Below are positions 28,201 through 36,009 of a DNA stretch of 38,622 nt, piece by piece. The translations under genes and the position numbers were made by a program. The stretch is taken from IMG/VR virus record IMGVR_UViG_3300009177_000071, positions 1 through 38,622 of that record; one strand, written 5' to 3'. The notes under the pieces were generated by a model. It did not search any database. It saw only the letters and a list, made by a program, of their open reading frames with translations, and had not been told where the DNA came from. Position 1 is the first letter of the stretch, and each line of letters starts with the position of its first letter. Source of the DNA: a virus.

Positions 28201-29917
28201 GCGCGGCGTAGCGGCGCACCTGCTGCTTGGAGAGCTGCGTCTGCGCGCGCAGCCCCTTCTTCGTCTCCGAGAGCGGGAAGCGGGGCCCGGCAACCTTCTC
28301 GACGCCACGCGCGAGCGGGTCGCCGACGTTGCGGGTGATGCCGCGCCAGAGCGGGCTCTGCGACTCATGCAGCGGCACCTGGTAGGGGTCGATGTTCTTG
28401 CCCCTGATCGTGGCGGTACGCGACGGGCGCGGCGCCTCGACGCCGGGGGCGATCTCGCCGAGCCGGGTCGGGTCGCGCGACAGCCTGACCGCGTCCTCGA
28501 AGCTGACGCCGGGGAGCTTCCAGTAGCGCATCACCGACGCGCTCTTCGCGAGCGGAGCGGCCACCGCCAGTCCGTCGAGAGCGTGGATCAGCGGCTGGTC
28601 GAAGCCGTTCTTGACCGCCTGCTTCCAGGTCACGCCGGGCCCGTACTTGTTCATCAGGTCGTCCACGAACCCGTGGAAGAGCTGGCTGTAGACGCGGTTG
28701 CGGTCGTGACTGCTGATGCTCGGCTGGAGCAGGAAGCCGAGCGCGATCGCCGCGTCGCCACCGCCACGGATGAAGCCGACCGCCTCGTCGACCGAGCGGA
28801 TCGGGTGCGCCGCCATGCCGGGGATCGAGGCGGCGGTGCCGACCGCGACCTTGCCGAGCCCGCCGAGCACGTTCGCGGGGAGACCGCCCACCTGCCCGAG
28901 CGCGCCGGGTGGGACAAGCCCCCCGGCCTGTGCCGCCCCGGCCGCGGAGCTGAGCCCGAGCCGCGTCCCGCCGCCGACGTCCCCGCGTCCGATCTCGGTC
29001 GCGGCGCGACCAAGGCCGGTCACTGAGTGGATCCCGGAGCGCACCGCGTCGGCGACGTTCGCGATCGGTGCGCCGATGTCCCCGCGCGCGACCGCGATCC
29101 CGGCGCGAGCGGTGTCGATCGCGCCCTTCAGCGGCTGCTGGTGAAGGATGAAGTTGCCGATCGCCGGGGCCTCGACGGCGCCGCCGTGGGCGATGTCGCC
29201 GATGATGTGCCCGGCGCCGATCGCAGCCGGAGGAGCGCCGAGCACCGGCTGGTGCGTGAACGGGTCACGATGAACGGTGGGCAGAACAGCCTTGGTCACC
29301 CCTGCCACGGCGTGCGCCGCCGCGGCGAGCTTGTCGGTGTTGGCGCCGATCCCGAAGTCGGAGCGAGGCGCGTGGAAGGTCTGCGCGTCGCGCGCGACCT
29401 TGGTCGCGGCGTAGTCGGTCTCTTGCTCGCTCAGCTTCGCCGCCCGCTCCGCGGGGGTCAGCGAGGCGACGAAGTGCTTGCGCGCCTTCTGCCCCGTCTT
29501 GCCGGGCACGACGACGTTGCGCGCCCAGGTCGCCTGCTGGTGCAGGGTCGCTGCCTGCTCCTTCGCCGTCGGCGGCGTGGTGATCGTCGGCTTCAGCGGC
29601 CCGGTCGGGAGCGCGTGCGCGAACGCATGCGTGGCGATCCGCTTGACCTCGCCCTTCTTCGTCCCGAACAGCGACGGCGTCGCCGCTGCCACGTCGGTCG
29701 GCAGCAGGTGCAGCTTGCCCATGGTGACGGCGGCCTCGTCCTTCTCGCGCTGCGTCAGCGGCTTGCTCGACGGCACCTTCTTTGCTGCTGCGACAGCCTT
29801 GACTTCCGCCGGGTGCGTCGCCTTGTACTGCTGGAGAGTCTTGGCGAACGGGTTGGTGTAGAAGCTCTTGGCAGGCTGACGCCTGCCGCCCCTCGGTGGG
29901 CGGCGCGGTGGTGACAT
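22247..29917 (-). CDS. Giant internal/ejection-type virion protein (2556 aa)
   Basis: The N-terminus is basic and low in complexity. Gly/Ala-rich helices follow at 250-420. At about 1010-1240 comes a domain with IYSPQKAV, KTNNFYRNFL, TADMWMAR and VQAAIW, a pattern I know from phage proteins of unknown function (DUF7178-like). At 1568 STLLHELYGHN, with ERFARWSERYFADG.APT, resembles the zincin-like domain of polyvalent phage proteins, but HELYGH has one residue too many for HExxH. Near 2060-2260 lie AYIPTNFIANNFYLLAQQ and FIWPWIRGATAWPFYYAKEF, like large-polyvalent-protein domain 38. Such giants are usually injected with the DNA. It starts by ATG after AAGGGG, next to the previous stop. A short frame at 25357-25554 overlaps it. 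Confidence 0.85.
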   Translation of the reverse strand: MSPPRRPPRGGRRQPAKSFYTNPFAKTLQQYKATHPAEVKAVAAAKKVPSSKPLTQREKDEAAVTMGKLHLLPTDVAAATPSLFGTKKGEVKRIATHAFAHALPTGPLKPTITTPPTAKEQAATLHQQATWARNVVVPGKTGQKARKHFVASLTPAERAAKLSEQETDYAATKVARDAQTFHAPRSDFGIGANTDKLAAAAHAVAGVTKAVLPTVHRDPFTHQPVLGAPPAAIGAGHIIGDIAHGGAVEAPAIGNFILHQQPLKGAIDTARAGIAVARGDIGAPIANVADAVRSGIHSVTGLGRAATEIGRGDVGGGTRLGLSSAAGAAQAGGLVPPGALGQVGGLPANVLGGLGKVAVGTAASIPGMAAHPIRSVDEAVGFIRGGGDAAIALGFLLQPSISSHDRNRVYSQLFHGFVDDLMNKYGPGVTWKQAVKNGFDQPLIHALDGLAVAAPLAKSASVMRYWKLPGVSFEDAVRLSRDPTRLGEIAPGVEAPRPSRTATIRGKNIDPYQVPLHESQSPLWRGITRNVGDPLARGVEKVAGPRFPLSETKKGLRAQTQLSKQQVRRYAAQAHALMNQVNSYLGKEPEQGVRLFLSHQRPADIPEDVWLKAALKNTQDMLEEGPAQAARKLTPREQQLLRQVKAMRAGVDRLSQERWGRRVEDVYHEQERLHHSLLLNEHHLKGARERLRAVEGPDEAGVYTASIYKLRTDRLALEQQLQKLAPDDPEIPVIRGALHQTTERISALESGRAHSLELGDVAKGTRIQGARDDVRTLENTRSALQEQLDALTVGQAPVESEMRTTLINRMNELPGVSDEEAAHLTNLFDTSARRWGDHFNRDPGEFYSDPTGFGLKEIRMIQEHADAQLPEGVLAQTRTSAIAANANRIDPEGAYPRSDSGRLYYNDEHRGLVETLDQAEVADVAAKRAYPGKANADHPKRVEARDALAKAREDELYARIWYGSRASKGQVPRVAGRRALANRLVAAYKGRVGALPSRGRTPREMEQLMALLDELRIHGESGRMWYEDSARAIMELAGGDKERAAQIAQLVAIYSPQKAVIPNMGEAIKAYNTWLMKRPIDNGQDWQKAAAQRVLDGEGDWDGRKTNNFYRNFLEDIDKARWKKERYLTKAEQRKALADNKIYKGQTELGEVTADMWMARVFGYLRTGVSEGRYDVIESVTKQIAKETGWKPKQVQAAIWTAIKDKSDDVSANVDFADAIGRHHGIVNYETAPGSTYVGPFNDVYKAWDPETQQAFLAATSRPIDQFLQDAGVLHRRSEFGPGIYEGVASPGARLRLVATRAREDPYTVDPTQRDMFNYVAASIGRATLQNSVAWARGFLPTALKHADTMAVSIGRRASDEEALQLHRLLNPEGQPTRVFVVHAGNEGLLLRKDPGLADEVFPNHLPGKRYHESFQGQVETALDQVFPDAPRDLLRSDGELVENDWSTGTEGYDNAIESALGNTGDAEQVLRFRQLADRLASDTAAVRDEFGADSAAAVERHADLAGARSAAARGRAARLEQKSVTPPALLSQTRGQDLYGAVEFLHTPEGQRILHLTQQADVSTLLHELYGHNVREIAAAYPEQWARVEAFVGKPLAEWEPEDHERFARWSERYFADGVAPTPELVPVFQHLKRSYRETYGAMNRIGRPPPPEVKALFDEMFGSYDDPNVFRVANMTTSIPHDMRSVEQHAIFEFTSKQLADLRRRNDARAYSRSIEKLQKDYEKQGEKADAAGGFDNLSEDDQTQMIATRSQLLTMQAEKTMADVDRATGLRRRVEQIEAALANPTGPGYEGALAALGQLTVMRENILKTVFGDKYDPVFENRVDLLADHLVDKGLIEPDFARGTAKYAPHMPLGGKEPRRVDRPAQGLEGGVIGQVDQSLLGLHNKNNLYRWQNGDLSTDPKVIFDVWQNAQAFAFIKEMKDLLFDMGRPLGRDEPIPDNVFLVKKDGTPVPHVQKVASGVASTDEVQDALTALEARDPAKLEEVVTRYVDDTFLKSEDVRASIQAAGAESADAALAARMKLDNVRVIDRHIVEGLFRPLRGGTSTASRAVDWSNTVARWSLIYTNPAYIPTNFIANNFYLLAQQGPLAVANLTRASKMLLNDKEFAIRVAGEGGELPAQAAIARGRGIGQGLRQREERYLRRITAVPDKLPRMAAWVYEARRMGYRTKEDMLRLIDAEPGTALARRRDLVAHRTNEIMVNFDRLSDWERQTVTKVLFIWPWIRGATAWPFYYAKEFPVETAIGANLGQVAEDRRKAMMGNVRSAYRDLFPITKHGQFARTINVGALSPTSTAASSLQAILDLGRINVPSEQGSRVMDFFNPLWQGITQNVTGMNDYGQPISHKDALFDSAVNFVPFGGIIRQVIDPTKASKVYNRRDWKALLERRVGRVLPMEVDLNRLHAFQTQNGKKTTQQRLDDKMASLVKSRNKVGGTMPIPKSVRHALLIQTMYEEEVARQEHDLGQSSDWHPKRPGAQPTLSPLQRARVVYSLYLKTFPTARGVLPPPEQINKSGLDIYSDGLLYGNESEGFPRQDALLGPLQEYRSDLSKEKTGG
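25357..25554 (-). CDS. Out-of-frame gene embedded in the giant gene (65 aa), putative
   Basis: The start signal copies that of the early array: a short stem GTCG-AGAA-CGAC, then TGGTCAACC, GGAGG and ATG at 25554. From that ATG the frame changes from a typical shadow (Arg/Ser/Thr-rich) to a natural-looking protein that begins MPSKARLATQETLNRFFGSG and ends in a Pro/Gln/Thr-rich tail (PTSPEPAALPPEGEQPA). By my hand count about 52 of its 64 sense codons end in G or C, against about 40 of 69 in the giant frame over the same stretch; G/C-ending codons are the rule in this genome. It overlaps giant residues about 1455-1520. Function unknown. Confidence 0.5.
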   Translation of the reverse strand: MPSKARLATQETLNRFFGSGNLLIGSPVTPQPSETNSAQTPQQPSNVTPTSPEPAALPPEGEQPA

Positions 29918-29920
29918 GGG

Positions 29921-32059
29921 CTACGGCCCCTTGGGCTTCGTGTACTGGGCGATCACGTTGTTGGCGGCGGCGTCGACCGCCTGCATGATCATCTTCTTCT
30001 GGCCGGGATACCGACCGAGGAAGGCGTTGCCCCAGTTGTTCATCAGGTACTCGACGATCCGCTTCCGCGGCCAGACGGTCTGCGGACGGGTCATCCTGTT
30101 TATCTGGCCCGGGTTCAGTCTCGCCTCGACGCCCTCTTTCATCAGCTTGCCGAAGTTCGTGATGTCGGTGTAGCTCGGCACCGCTGTTTTCCCCGCCGAC
30201 TTGGCCGACGGGGTCGCGTCGATCGGCAGGCCCTTCGGGCCGATGATCGTGTTCGTCGGCAGCGGTCGCACCTTGCCGGTCTTCGGGTCGACGTAGGTGC
30301 CGAGCGCGTTGCCGCCACCCCAGGCCGGTGGCAGCTTCCCGGTCGCCTTGATGTAGGCGTTCCAGCGATTGATCTGATCTCGGCTCGCGTACTCGTTCTG
30401 CCTGATCTGGTTCGCCTGCGCGGCAACCTGGTTCGCCTGCGCCCTGACGTCGAGCGAGCCGCTCTGATAGGCCGCGTTGTGCTCCGCGATGAACTTGTCG
30501 ATCTTGATCTTCATCTTGTCGTACTGCTTCTTCCAGTTCAGCTCGGCGGTGGTGTTCGTGATCTTCGAGTTCAGGTAGGCGTCGTAGGTCGCGGCGCTGT
30601 TCATCTGCCGGGTCGCGTTCATCAGGTTGATCACCTGGTTGCCGCTGGCGGTGGTGGCAGCGGTGGCCGCGTTCAGCGCCGAGGTGGCCGCGTTCTTCAA
30701 CGCCACGCGGCGGTTGACGTTCGAGTTGAGGATGTTGACGTCGTTCTGCGACAGCGCCACCTTGCGGTTGACCGAGGCGTTGAGGGCGTTGACGACCTGG
30801 TTCGCCTTCGAGATGTCGAGGTTGCCCAGTGAGACGCCGAGGTTGCCCAGGTACTCGGTCGCGCGCTGCCCGAGGTTCGCTCCGAACTCGGTCTGCCGCT
30901 GGCCGAGGTTCTGCCCGAACTCGAGTTGGCGCTGCTTCAGCTGCGCCGTGTTGTAGGCCTGGTTGAACGCCTGGTTCTGCTGCTGGCTCAGCGCCTGGTG
31001 GTACTGCACCGTGCCCTGCGCCAGGCTCATCAGCTGCTGGATCTGGTTCGTGCGGTTCGCCTGCAGCACCTGCACCTGCTTGTCGGTCAGGTCGGGGCGG
31101 GTCGCGAGGATCTTCGCCCGCTCCGCGGCGGCGGCGGCCGAGGCGTCGGAGGCCTTCTGGATGTAGTCGCGCGCGATCGCACCCACCTGCTGGATGTTCG
31201 CGCCGCGCTGGAACTGGGTCAGGGTGGAGGCGTTCGCGGCCTGCTCGGCGAGGTTGCGCGCGGGCATCACGACGCCGGTCAGCTGCGCCACCGAGCGCTC
31301 GGCCGGGATGTCGTAGCCGCCGACCTGGTTCGCGAGCCCGCCGGTCATCTGCGAGATTTGCGCGGAGGCCTGGTCGGCCGCCTGCTGCTGCGAGGCGGCG
31401 ACGTCGCCGGTCAGGCCGGTGCCGAGCCCCTGCTCGAAGCGGGCCGCCTGCATGTAGGCGTCCTGGATCGACTGGCCGCTCGGGGCGCTGATCTGCCCGA
31501 GCGCCTTCGCCATCTCGTTCGCGCGCGTCGCCTGGCTCATCAGCTGCTGCTGCTCCAGCGCCGAGCTGCTCTTCTCCGCGGCGAGCTGCGCGTTGATCGC
31601 GTCGCTCGCGTACTTGCTCGCCTGCGCGTTCATCTGCGCCGGGGAGAGGATCTGCCCGAGCTGCTTCTGCAGCGCCGCGTACGGGTTCGCCCACGAAGGC
31701 TGGGCACCAGCGGCGCCGCCAGCGCCAGCGCGTCCAGCGCCAGCGCCTCCTGCGCCGCCCCAGTTGATGTTCGGGTTCGGAGCGATGTAGCCGCGGTTGA
31801 CCGCCGTCTGTGCCGACACCTGCTGCCGCTGCCGGTCGGCCTGCGTGTAAGGGGGGATCGTGTAGGGCTTGACGGTGATCGGCTTGTTGTAGGTGACGTA
31901 GCCGCGCGCGATCGCCTGCGCAGCTCCGCGCTGCGGCGTGTAGCCGGGCTGCGTGTACTGCGTCACCGCCGGGGTGACCTTCACCGTCGGGTTGGGCTGG
32001 ATCCAGCCGCCTGAAACAGCTGCGGCTCTGCCGCCGGGGCGTGGCTTCGGAGGGGCCAT
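29921..32059 (-). CDS. Ala/Gln/Asn-rich internal virion-type protein (712 aa)
   Basis: After a Pro/Gly-rich basic start (PKPRPGGRAAAVSGGWIQP...) and a Gly/Ala linker near 100-120, the protein is almost entirely helical and rich in Ala, Gln and Asn. There are internal repeats near 375-470: LGQRQTEFGANLGQRATEY and the paired NASVNRKVALSQNDVNILN / NSNVNRRVAL. This composition is typical of internal core proteins of short-tailed phages that are ejected with DNA. The ATG directly follows the stop of the 32060 gene, and it ends four bases before the giant gene starts, so the three form one unit. Confidence 0.75.
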   Translation of the reverse strand: MAPPKPRPGGRAAAVSGGWIQPNPTVKVTPAVTQYTQPGYTPQRGAAQAIARGYVTYNKPITVKPYTIPPYTQADRQRQQVSAQTAVNRGYIAPNPNINWGGAGGAGAGRAGAGGAAGAQPSWANPYAALQKQLGQILSPAQMNAQASKYASDAINAQLAAEKSSSALEQQQLMSQATRANEMAKALGQISAPSGQSIQDAYMQAARFEQGLGTGLTGDVAASQQQAADQASAQISQMTGGLANQVGGYDIPAERSVAQLTGVVMPARNLAEQAANASTLTQFQRGANIQQVGAIARDYIQKASDASAAAAAERAKILATRPDLTDKQVQVLQANRTNQIQQLMSLAQGTVQYHQALSQQQNQAFNQAYNTAQLKQRQLEFGQNLGQRQTEFGANLGQRATEYLGNLGVSLGNLDISKANQVVNALNASVNRKVALSQNDVNILNSNVNRRVALKNAATSALNAATAATTASGNQVINLMNATRQMNSAATYDAYLNSKITNTTAELNWKKQYDKMKIKIDKFIAEHNAAYQSGSLDVRAQANQVAAQANQIRQNEYASRDQINRWNAYIKATGKLPPAWGGGNALGTYVDPKTGKVRPLPTNTIIGPKGLPIDATPSAKSAGKTAVPSYTDITNFGKLMKEGVEARLNPGQINRMTRPQTVWPRKRIVEYLMNNWGNAFLGRYPGQKKMIMQAVDAAANNVIAQYTKPKGP

Positions 32060-33142
32060 CTACTTCTTCTTCCTGACGGCCGCGATCGCCTTCGACACGG
32101 CCGCCTTGGGGATGTTCACGTTCGGGGTGGGCGAGATGAACCCCGCCGACGCTGCGGCCTGGGCTCGCGTTCCCGCGTTCGGAGAAACCAACCCCGTACG
32201 TACCGTGGGAGTCAGCCTGGGGGCGACGATGCCGTTGATGCCGCCGAGCCCGCCGAAGTCCTGCGAGATCGCATCCGGGCTGGTGATCGCCTCCTCGCCC
32301 ACGTCCGGGTACTGGCCCTGCGCGTTCGCCGCCTTGTTGTAGCCGTAGATTTGCGCGAGCCGCGAGGAGATGTCCTGCTGCCTCGTCATCCAGTCCGCCT
32401 CGGCCTGGGTGCGACCGGTCAGGTAGTCGCTCTGATTCCCCGACAGCTGCTTCGCCAGCTCCTGCATCGCCTGGTTCGACGATGACTGGAACGCCTCGTT
32501 GTAGGCGGTCGCGTGCGTCTGCGCGGCGCCGGAGCGGGTCGCGCCTCGACGAGCCAGGTCGTACGGCATCGCCGACATCTGCTGCCCGAGCCCCTTGACC
32601 AGCTGCGCCTTGGTCGAGAACTGATTCTGCGCGGCGGCGGCGAGCGTCTCCGGGGTGATGTCCCCCGCGTACTCGCCGAGCGCGGAGCTGTTGAACTCGC
32701 CCGGGTTGTAGCCGCCAGCAATCACCGCCTGCTGGTTCGCCGTCCGCCGCGACGCCTCCAGCGCGTTGATGTTTGCGTTGCGCTGCGCCAGCCCGAGCCC
32801 GTACATCGGGTCGGACTCGATCTCGCCCACGTACGGGTTGAAGCCGAGCACGCCCGACGGGTTCGCCGCCGCGGCGCGGGAAGCGGCAGTGGCGAGGTTG
32901 TTCGAGGGCGGCGGCGGGGCGACGGGCGCGGCGGGAACACCGGTCGAGAACGTCGAGCCGCCCGGCGAGTAGTTCGCCATCGTGCCCGTGTTGCCGAGCG
33001 GGTAGTTCCAGCCGCTGCCGGTGTAGCCGATCGGCGCGGCCTTGATCGGCGCGGGCTTCGGTGCCGGTGGCGGCTTGTAGGCCGTGCCGCCGTACGCCTT
33101 GCTGCCGTAGGGGGCGTAGCTGGGCGCTGCTTTGATCGCCAT
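32060..33142 (-). CDS. Internal virion-type protein (360 aa)
   Basis: A Pro/Ala/Lys-rich N-terminus (YKPPPAPKPAPIKAAPIGY) and a Gly/Ser-rich linker precede a helical, Gln- and Ala-rich body (YGLGLAQRNANINALEASRR..., FQSSSNQAMQELAKQLSGNQ). The C-terminus has GFISPTPNVNIPK and a lysine tail. Related short motifs occur in the next protein. ATG at 33142 is chosen over the TTG one codon earlier because AGGAGG is too close to the latter. It is a probable minor core or ejection protein. Confidence 0.7.
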   Translation of the reverse strand: MAIKAAPSYAPYGSKAYGGTAYKPPPAPKPAPIKAAPIGYTGSGWNYPLGNTGTMANYSPGGSTFSTGVPAAPVAPPPPSNNLATAASRAAAANPSGVLGFNPYVGEIESDPMYGLGLAQRNANINALEASRRTANQQAVIAGGYNPGEFNSSALGEYAGDITPETLAAAAQNQFSTKAQLVKGLGQQMSAMPYDLARRGATRSGAAQTHATAYNEAFQSSSNQAMQELAKQLSGNQSDYLTGRTQAEADWMTRQQDISSRLAQIYGYNKAANAQGQYPDVGEEAITSPDAISQDFGGLGGINGIVAPRLTPTVRTGLVSPNAGTRAQAAASAGFISPTPNVNIPKAAVSKAIAAVRKKK

Positions 33143-33152
33143 CAAGCCTCCT

Positions 33153-33821
33153 TCAGGCGACGATGATGAAGTTCAGGACGATGAAGGCGGGGGTGTCGAC
33201 GGGGGCCGTCGCGGGGCCGTGGTGGTGGACGCCGACCTCGGCGCCCGCGGCCGAGCCGTAAACCTGCGCGTCGGCGCCCGCCGTGATTCCCTCCGAGGCT
33301 GCGCCGCCGCCGTCGCTGGTGCGGTGGATCGGCGAGCGATCCGCCAGCCCGACGCCCTCGTTCTTGCCGAGCGTGTCGACGGCGCCGTGCGTGCCCTTCC
33401 CGGCGGGGATCCGCCCGCGGATGTCGGGGACGTTGAACGTGCCGCCGCCGCCGCCGTAGCTGTAGCCGATCGCCGCGAACAGCCGCGCCTGCGAGGCGGT
33501 CGCGTAGGCGGCGCCGTCGCAGAGCAGCGAGCCCTCGGGGGCGCTGGTGGCGGCGAACGGGAGGATCAGCCCGGCCGGGAAGATGCCGAGCGTGCCCTTC
33601 CCCGCCCCGGCGATCCCGAGCGTCGAGCGCAGCCCGAGGATCGCGCTCATCGGCAGCGTCAGGTCGGAGCCCTCCAGGTACGCGACCAGCCAGGTCTTGA
33701 ACTGGATCGGCAGGCTGAGCGGGTCGGAGAGCAGCCGCTGCAGCAGCTGGTATTCCTGGTCGGAGAGCGGGCGCGCATCGGCGGGGCCGGTCGCGCCCTC
33801 GCCGTGCAGCGCGCTACTCAC
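33153..33821 (-). CDS. Tail-collar-domain protein (222 aa)
   Basis: Residues 80-140 match the phage tail-collar fold: GLILPFAATSAPEGSLLCDG, YATASQARLFAAIGYSYGGG and FNVPDIRGRIPAGKG. The C-terminus has the usual HHH-containing end and AFIVLNFIIVA. Such domains occur in collar fibres and short tail fibres. N-terminal helices (LSDQEYQLLQRLLSDPLSLP) probably attach it to the particle. The GTG start overlaps the previous stop by three bases, with AAAGGAG upstream. Confidence 0.85.
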   Translation of the reverse strand: MSSALHGEGATGPADARPLSDQEYQLLQRLLSDPLSLPIQFKTWLVAYLEGSDLTLPMSAILGLRSTLGIAGAGKGTLGIFPAGLILPFAATSAPEGSLLCDGAAYATASQARLFAAIGYSYGGGGGTFNVPDIRGRIPAGKGTHGAVDTLGKNEGVGLADRSPIHRTSDGGGAASEGITAGADAQVYGSAAGAEVGVHHHGPATAPVDTPAFIVLNFIIVA

Positions 33822-35353
33822 ACACGGCTCCTTTCAGCTGCGGTCGCCTCGACGCCGAGGTCGAACACGCGCGTGACGGTGGAGGGGACGAGCTGCCGCA
33901 CCTTGAACGCGACCCCGTACGGGAACTGGTTCACCGGCAGCCGGAAGCGGCGGTACTCGGTCGTCACCGGCAGCTGCCCGATCGTCGTGTAGCTCGTCTG
34001 CTGCGGCGAGCGGATGTAGCCGACCTCCAGGATCGGCGCAAGCGCCGCGAGCACGCTCGGCGGCGCCGGGGGCGGCGCCCCCTCATCGGACTTCGTCGTG
34101 TCGGTCAGGCCGCCGGAGATGCGCGCGTCGTAGGAGAGGTAGACGAATCGCACCCGCTTGCGGCCCTCCTGCTGCGCGAGCCGATACCAGGGGGTCTCGA
34201 ACACCGGCAGCACCGCGACGCCGTTGTCGTCGGACTCCTGCCCGTCAGGGAAGGGGAAGAAGCAGGGCCCCATGCGGGCGGTGCGGCTCGTTCCCGAGAT
34301 CCCCGCCCAGACGCGCTCCATGCCGCCGCTGCCGCCCGAGGCGATGTAGTCGATCGAGTCGATGTTCGAGAAGCGGAACCACTGCCTGGCGTTCAGGTCG
34401 CAGATCAGCGTGACCGGGCCGCCCGAGGATTGACGCAGCGTAATGATGTAGTAGTCGAGGAACGTGCAGGCGGCGAGCGAGGTGCGCGTCTGCCAGAGCG
34501 GGCGCCAGTAGGTGAGGATCCCGCCCTGGCTGACCAAATTCCTTATGACAGCGCCATCGGTGACATGGACGCCGTGCTCGTCGGCGAAGATCAGGTTCTC
34601 GTTCCAGTAGGCGATTGCCTTCGGGTCGGGACAGCCTGCGCGGGCGAACAGCGGCTCCAGGTTCAGGTCGTCGGAGGTGGTGCCGGTCGCCGGGGGCTGC
34701 GAGCCGCGGATCCGCTCGGTCGACCCGGCGTGGAAGACGATCAGCACCGAGCGCAGCGCGCCCAATCCGGTCACCTTCATCGAGGTGCGCTGGAAGCTGT
34801 TCACGTCCCAGCCGCTCGCGCTCATCAGGTCGTTCGAGGGGTGGCTGAACCTGACCGTGTCCTCCTCGCCGGAGCCGCCCCCGGTGACGACGTACTCGCC
34901 CCAGACCGTCCCGACCGCCGCGTTCGGCGCCGGGCTCGGCGCTCCCCCGAATGTCGAGGAGCGGATGATGATCGGAGGAGCCTGACCGAGCGCGTTGAAC
35001 ATGATCACGTCCTCGTAGCGCTGGATCGGGTTCTGCTTGCTCGTCCAGCCGCTGCTGCCGCGCAGCGAGATCATGTTCCCGGGCGGGAGCGGGTTGCAGT
35101 TGTAGACCGACCCCGCCGTCGTCTGCAGGATCAGCTGATCGCCGGAGGCGTAGGTGGCGAGCAGCCCCGAGATGACGTCGCCATTCAACGGGTCGGTGCC
35201 CCAGCGCCAGCCGCCGCGGCCGGTCAGCCCGGCGTCGATGATGAGCGGCACGTAGTCGACGACGTCCCACAGGTAGTCGCGGGTCATCTTGTCGCGCGCG
35301 AAGTCCCGGGCGAACGCTCGCGCGTTGCCGAGCAGCGAGGTCGGTGCGCCCAT
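33818..35353 (-). CDS. Probable tail/stopper protein, T7 gp12-like position (511 aa)
   Basis: The protein is beta-rich with repeated propeller-like strands (VISGLLATYASGDQLILQTT, SVLIVFHAGSTERIRGSQ, AIAYWNENLIFADEHGVHVT, VTLICDLNARQWFRFSN). It begins MGAPTSLLGNARAFARDFAR. Its place directly after the connector-like gene and before collar and core proteins matches the tail tubular protein B of T7-type phages and similar tail nozzle proteins. The frame is open upstream, but ATG at 35353 shares a base with the previous stop (TGATG), and the upstream extension is shadow-like. Assigned by context and pattern. Confidence 0.7.
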   Translation of the reverse strand: MGAPTSLLGNARAFARDFARDKMTRDYLWDVVDYVPLIIDAGLTGRGGWRWGTDPLNGDVISGLLATYASGDQLILQTTAGSVYNCNPLPPGNMISLRGSSGWTSKQNPIQRYEDVIMFNALGQAPPIIIRSSTFGGAPSPAPNAAVGTVWGEYVVTGGGSGEEDTVRFSHPSNDLMSASGWDVNSFQRTSMKVTGLGALRSVLIVFHAGSTERIRGSQPPATGTTSDDLNLEPLFARAGCPDPKAIAYWNENLIFADEHGVHVTDGAVIRNLVSQGGILTYWRPLWQTRTSLAACTFLDYYIITLRQSSGGPVTLICDLNARQWFRFSNIDSIDYIASGGSGGMERVWAGISGTSRTARMGPCFFPFPDGQESDDNGVAVLPVFETPWYRLAQQEGRKRVRFVYLSYDARISGGLTDTTKSDEGAPPPAPPSVLAALAPILEVGYIRSPQQTSYTTIGQLPVTTEYRRFRLPVNQFPYGVAFKVRQLVPSTVTRVFDLGVEATAAERSRV

Positions 35354-36009
35354 CAGCCGACGTAGGCGTCGTGCGAGTTGAGGGTCTTGACCGTCACCTT
35401 GCGCGCCGCCGGGCGCGCGGTGCCGCGCTTGTTGACCAAACTCTTGATCTGGCCGAGCCTGCCGCCGCGGCCGTCCTGACCCTCGTAGAGGACGCGGTAG
35501 CGCTCGCCCTGCTGCGACCCGGCGTCGTCGCTGTAGTCGGCCGCCTTCCACATCGCGTAGGTGACGATCGCGTCGTGGTACTCGGTCGGGATCGCGCCGA
35601 AACTCTCGCTGTCGGGCGAGTCGGTGTCGGCCGCCATCTGCTGCGGGCGCATCACGCCCCAGACCTGGATCGTCCCATCGACACTGGGGGCGGGCGCGAC
35701 CAGCAGCACGTCCGAGCGGATCAGCGTGAAACCCGGGTCGGTCGCGTCGGCGAGCTGGCTGCGGCGCAGCCTCGGGCGGGCGCCGTTCTCGACGTCGACC
35801 AGGGCGAGGATGCCGTGGTCGAGCGTGTACTCGTCCTGCCCGGCCTGCACCCGCAGCTGCACGCAGCGCACCGTGCAGCGGGTGCGCGACAAGAGGTCGA
35901 TCGTGCCCTGGTAGAGGAGGTCGTTGACCATCGTCGTCTCGTTGTAGGAGTCGACGTCCTGCAGGCCGAGCCAGTTCACGACCTGATCCTGCATCTGCTT
36001 CTTAGTCAT
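35353..36009 (-). CDS. Head-tail connector/adaptor protein, T7 gp11-like (218 aa)
   Basis: The chain has the adaptor pattern: an N-terminal helix (KKQMQDQVVNWLGLQD), helix MVNDLLYQGTIDLLSRTRCT, strands CVQLRVQAGQDEYTLDHGIL and VLLVAPAPSVDGTIQVWG, and a helical pair IPTEYHDAIVTYAMWKAADY and GERYRVLYEGQ. This is typical of gp11/gp4-like connectors that sit under the portal. It overlaps the preceding membrane protein by eight bases and is followed by the probable tube protein, which agrees with this role. Confidence 0.78.
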   Translation of the reverse strand: MTKKQMQDQVVNWLGLQDVDSYNETTMVNDLLYQGTIDLLSRTRCTVRCVQLRVQAGQDEYTLDHGILALVDVENGARPRLRRSQLADATDPGFTLIRSDVLLVAPAPSVDGTIQVWGVMRPQQMAADTDSPDSESFGAIPTEYHDAIVTYAMWKAADYSDDAGSQQGERYRVLYEGQDGRGGRLGQIKSLVNKRGTARPAARKVTVKTLNSHDAYVG

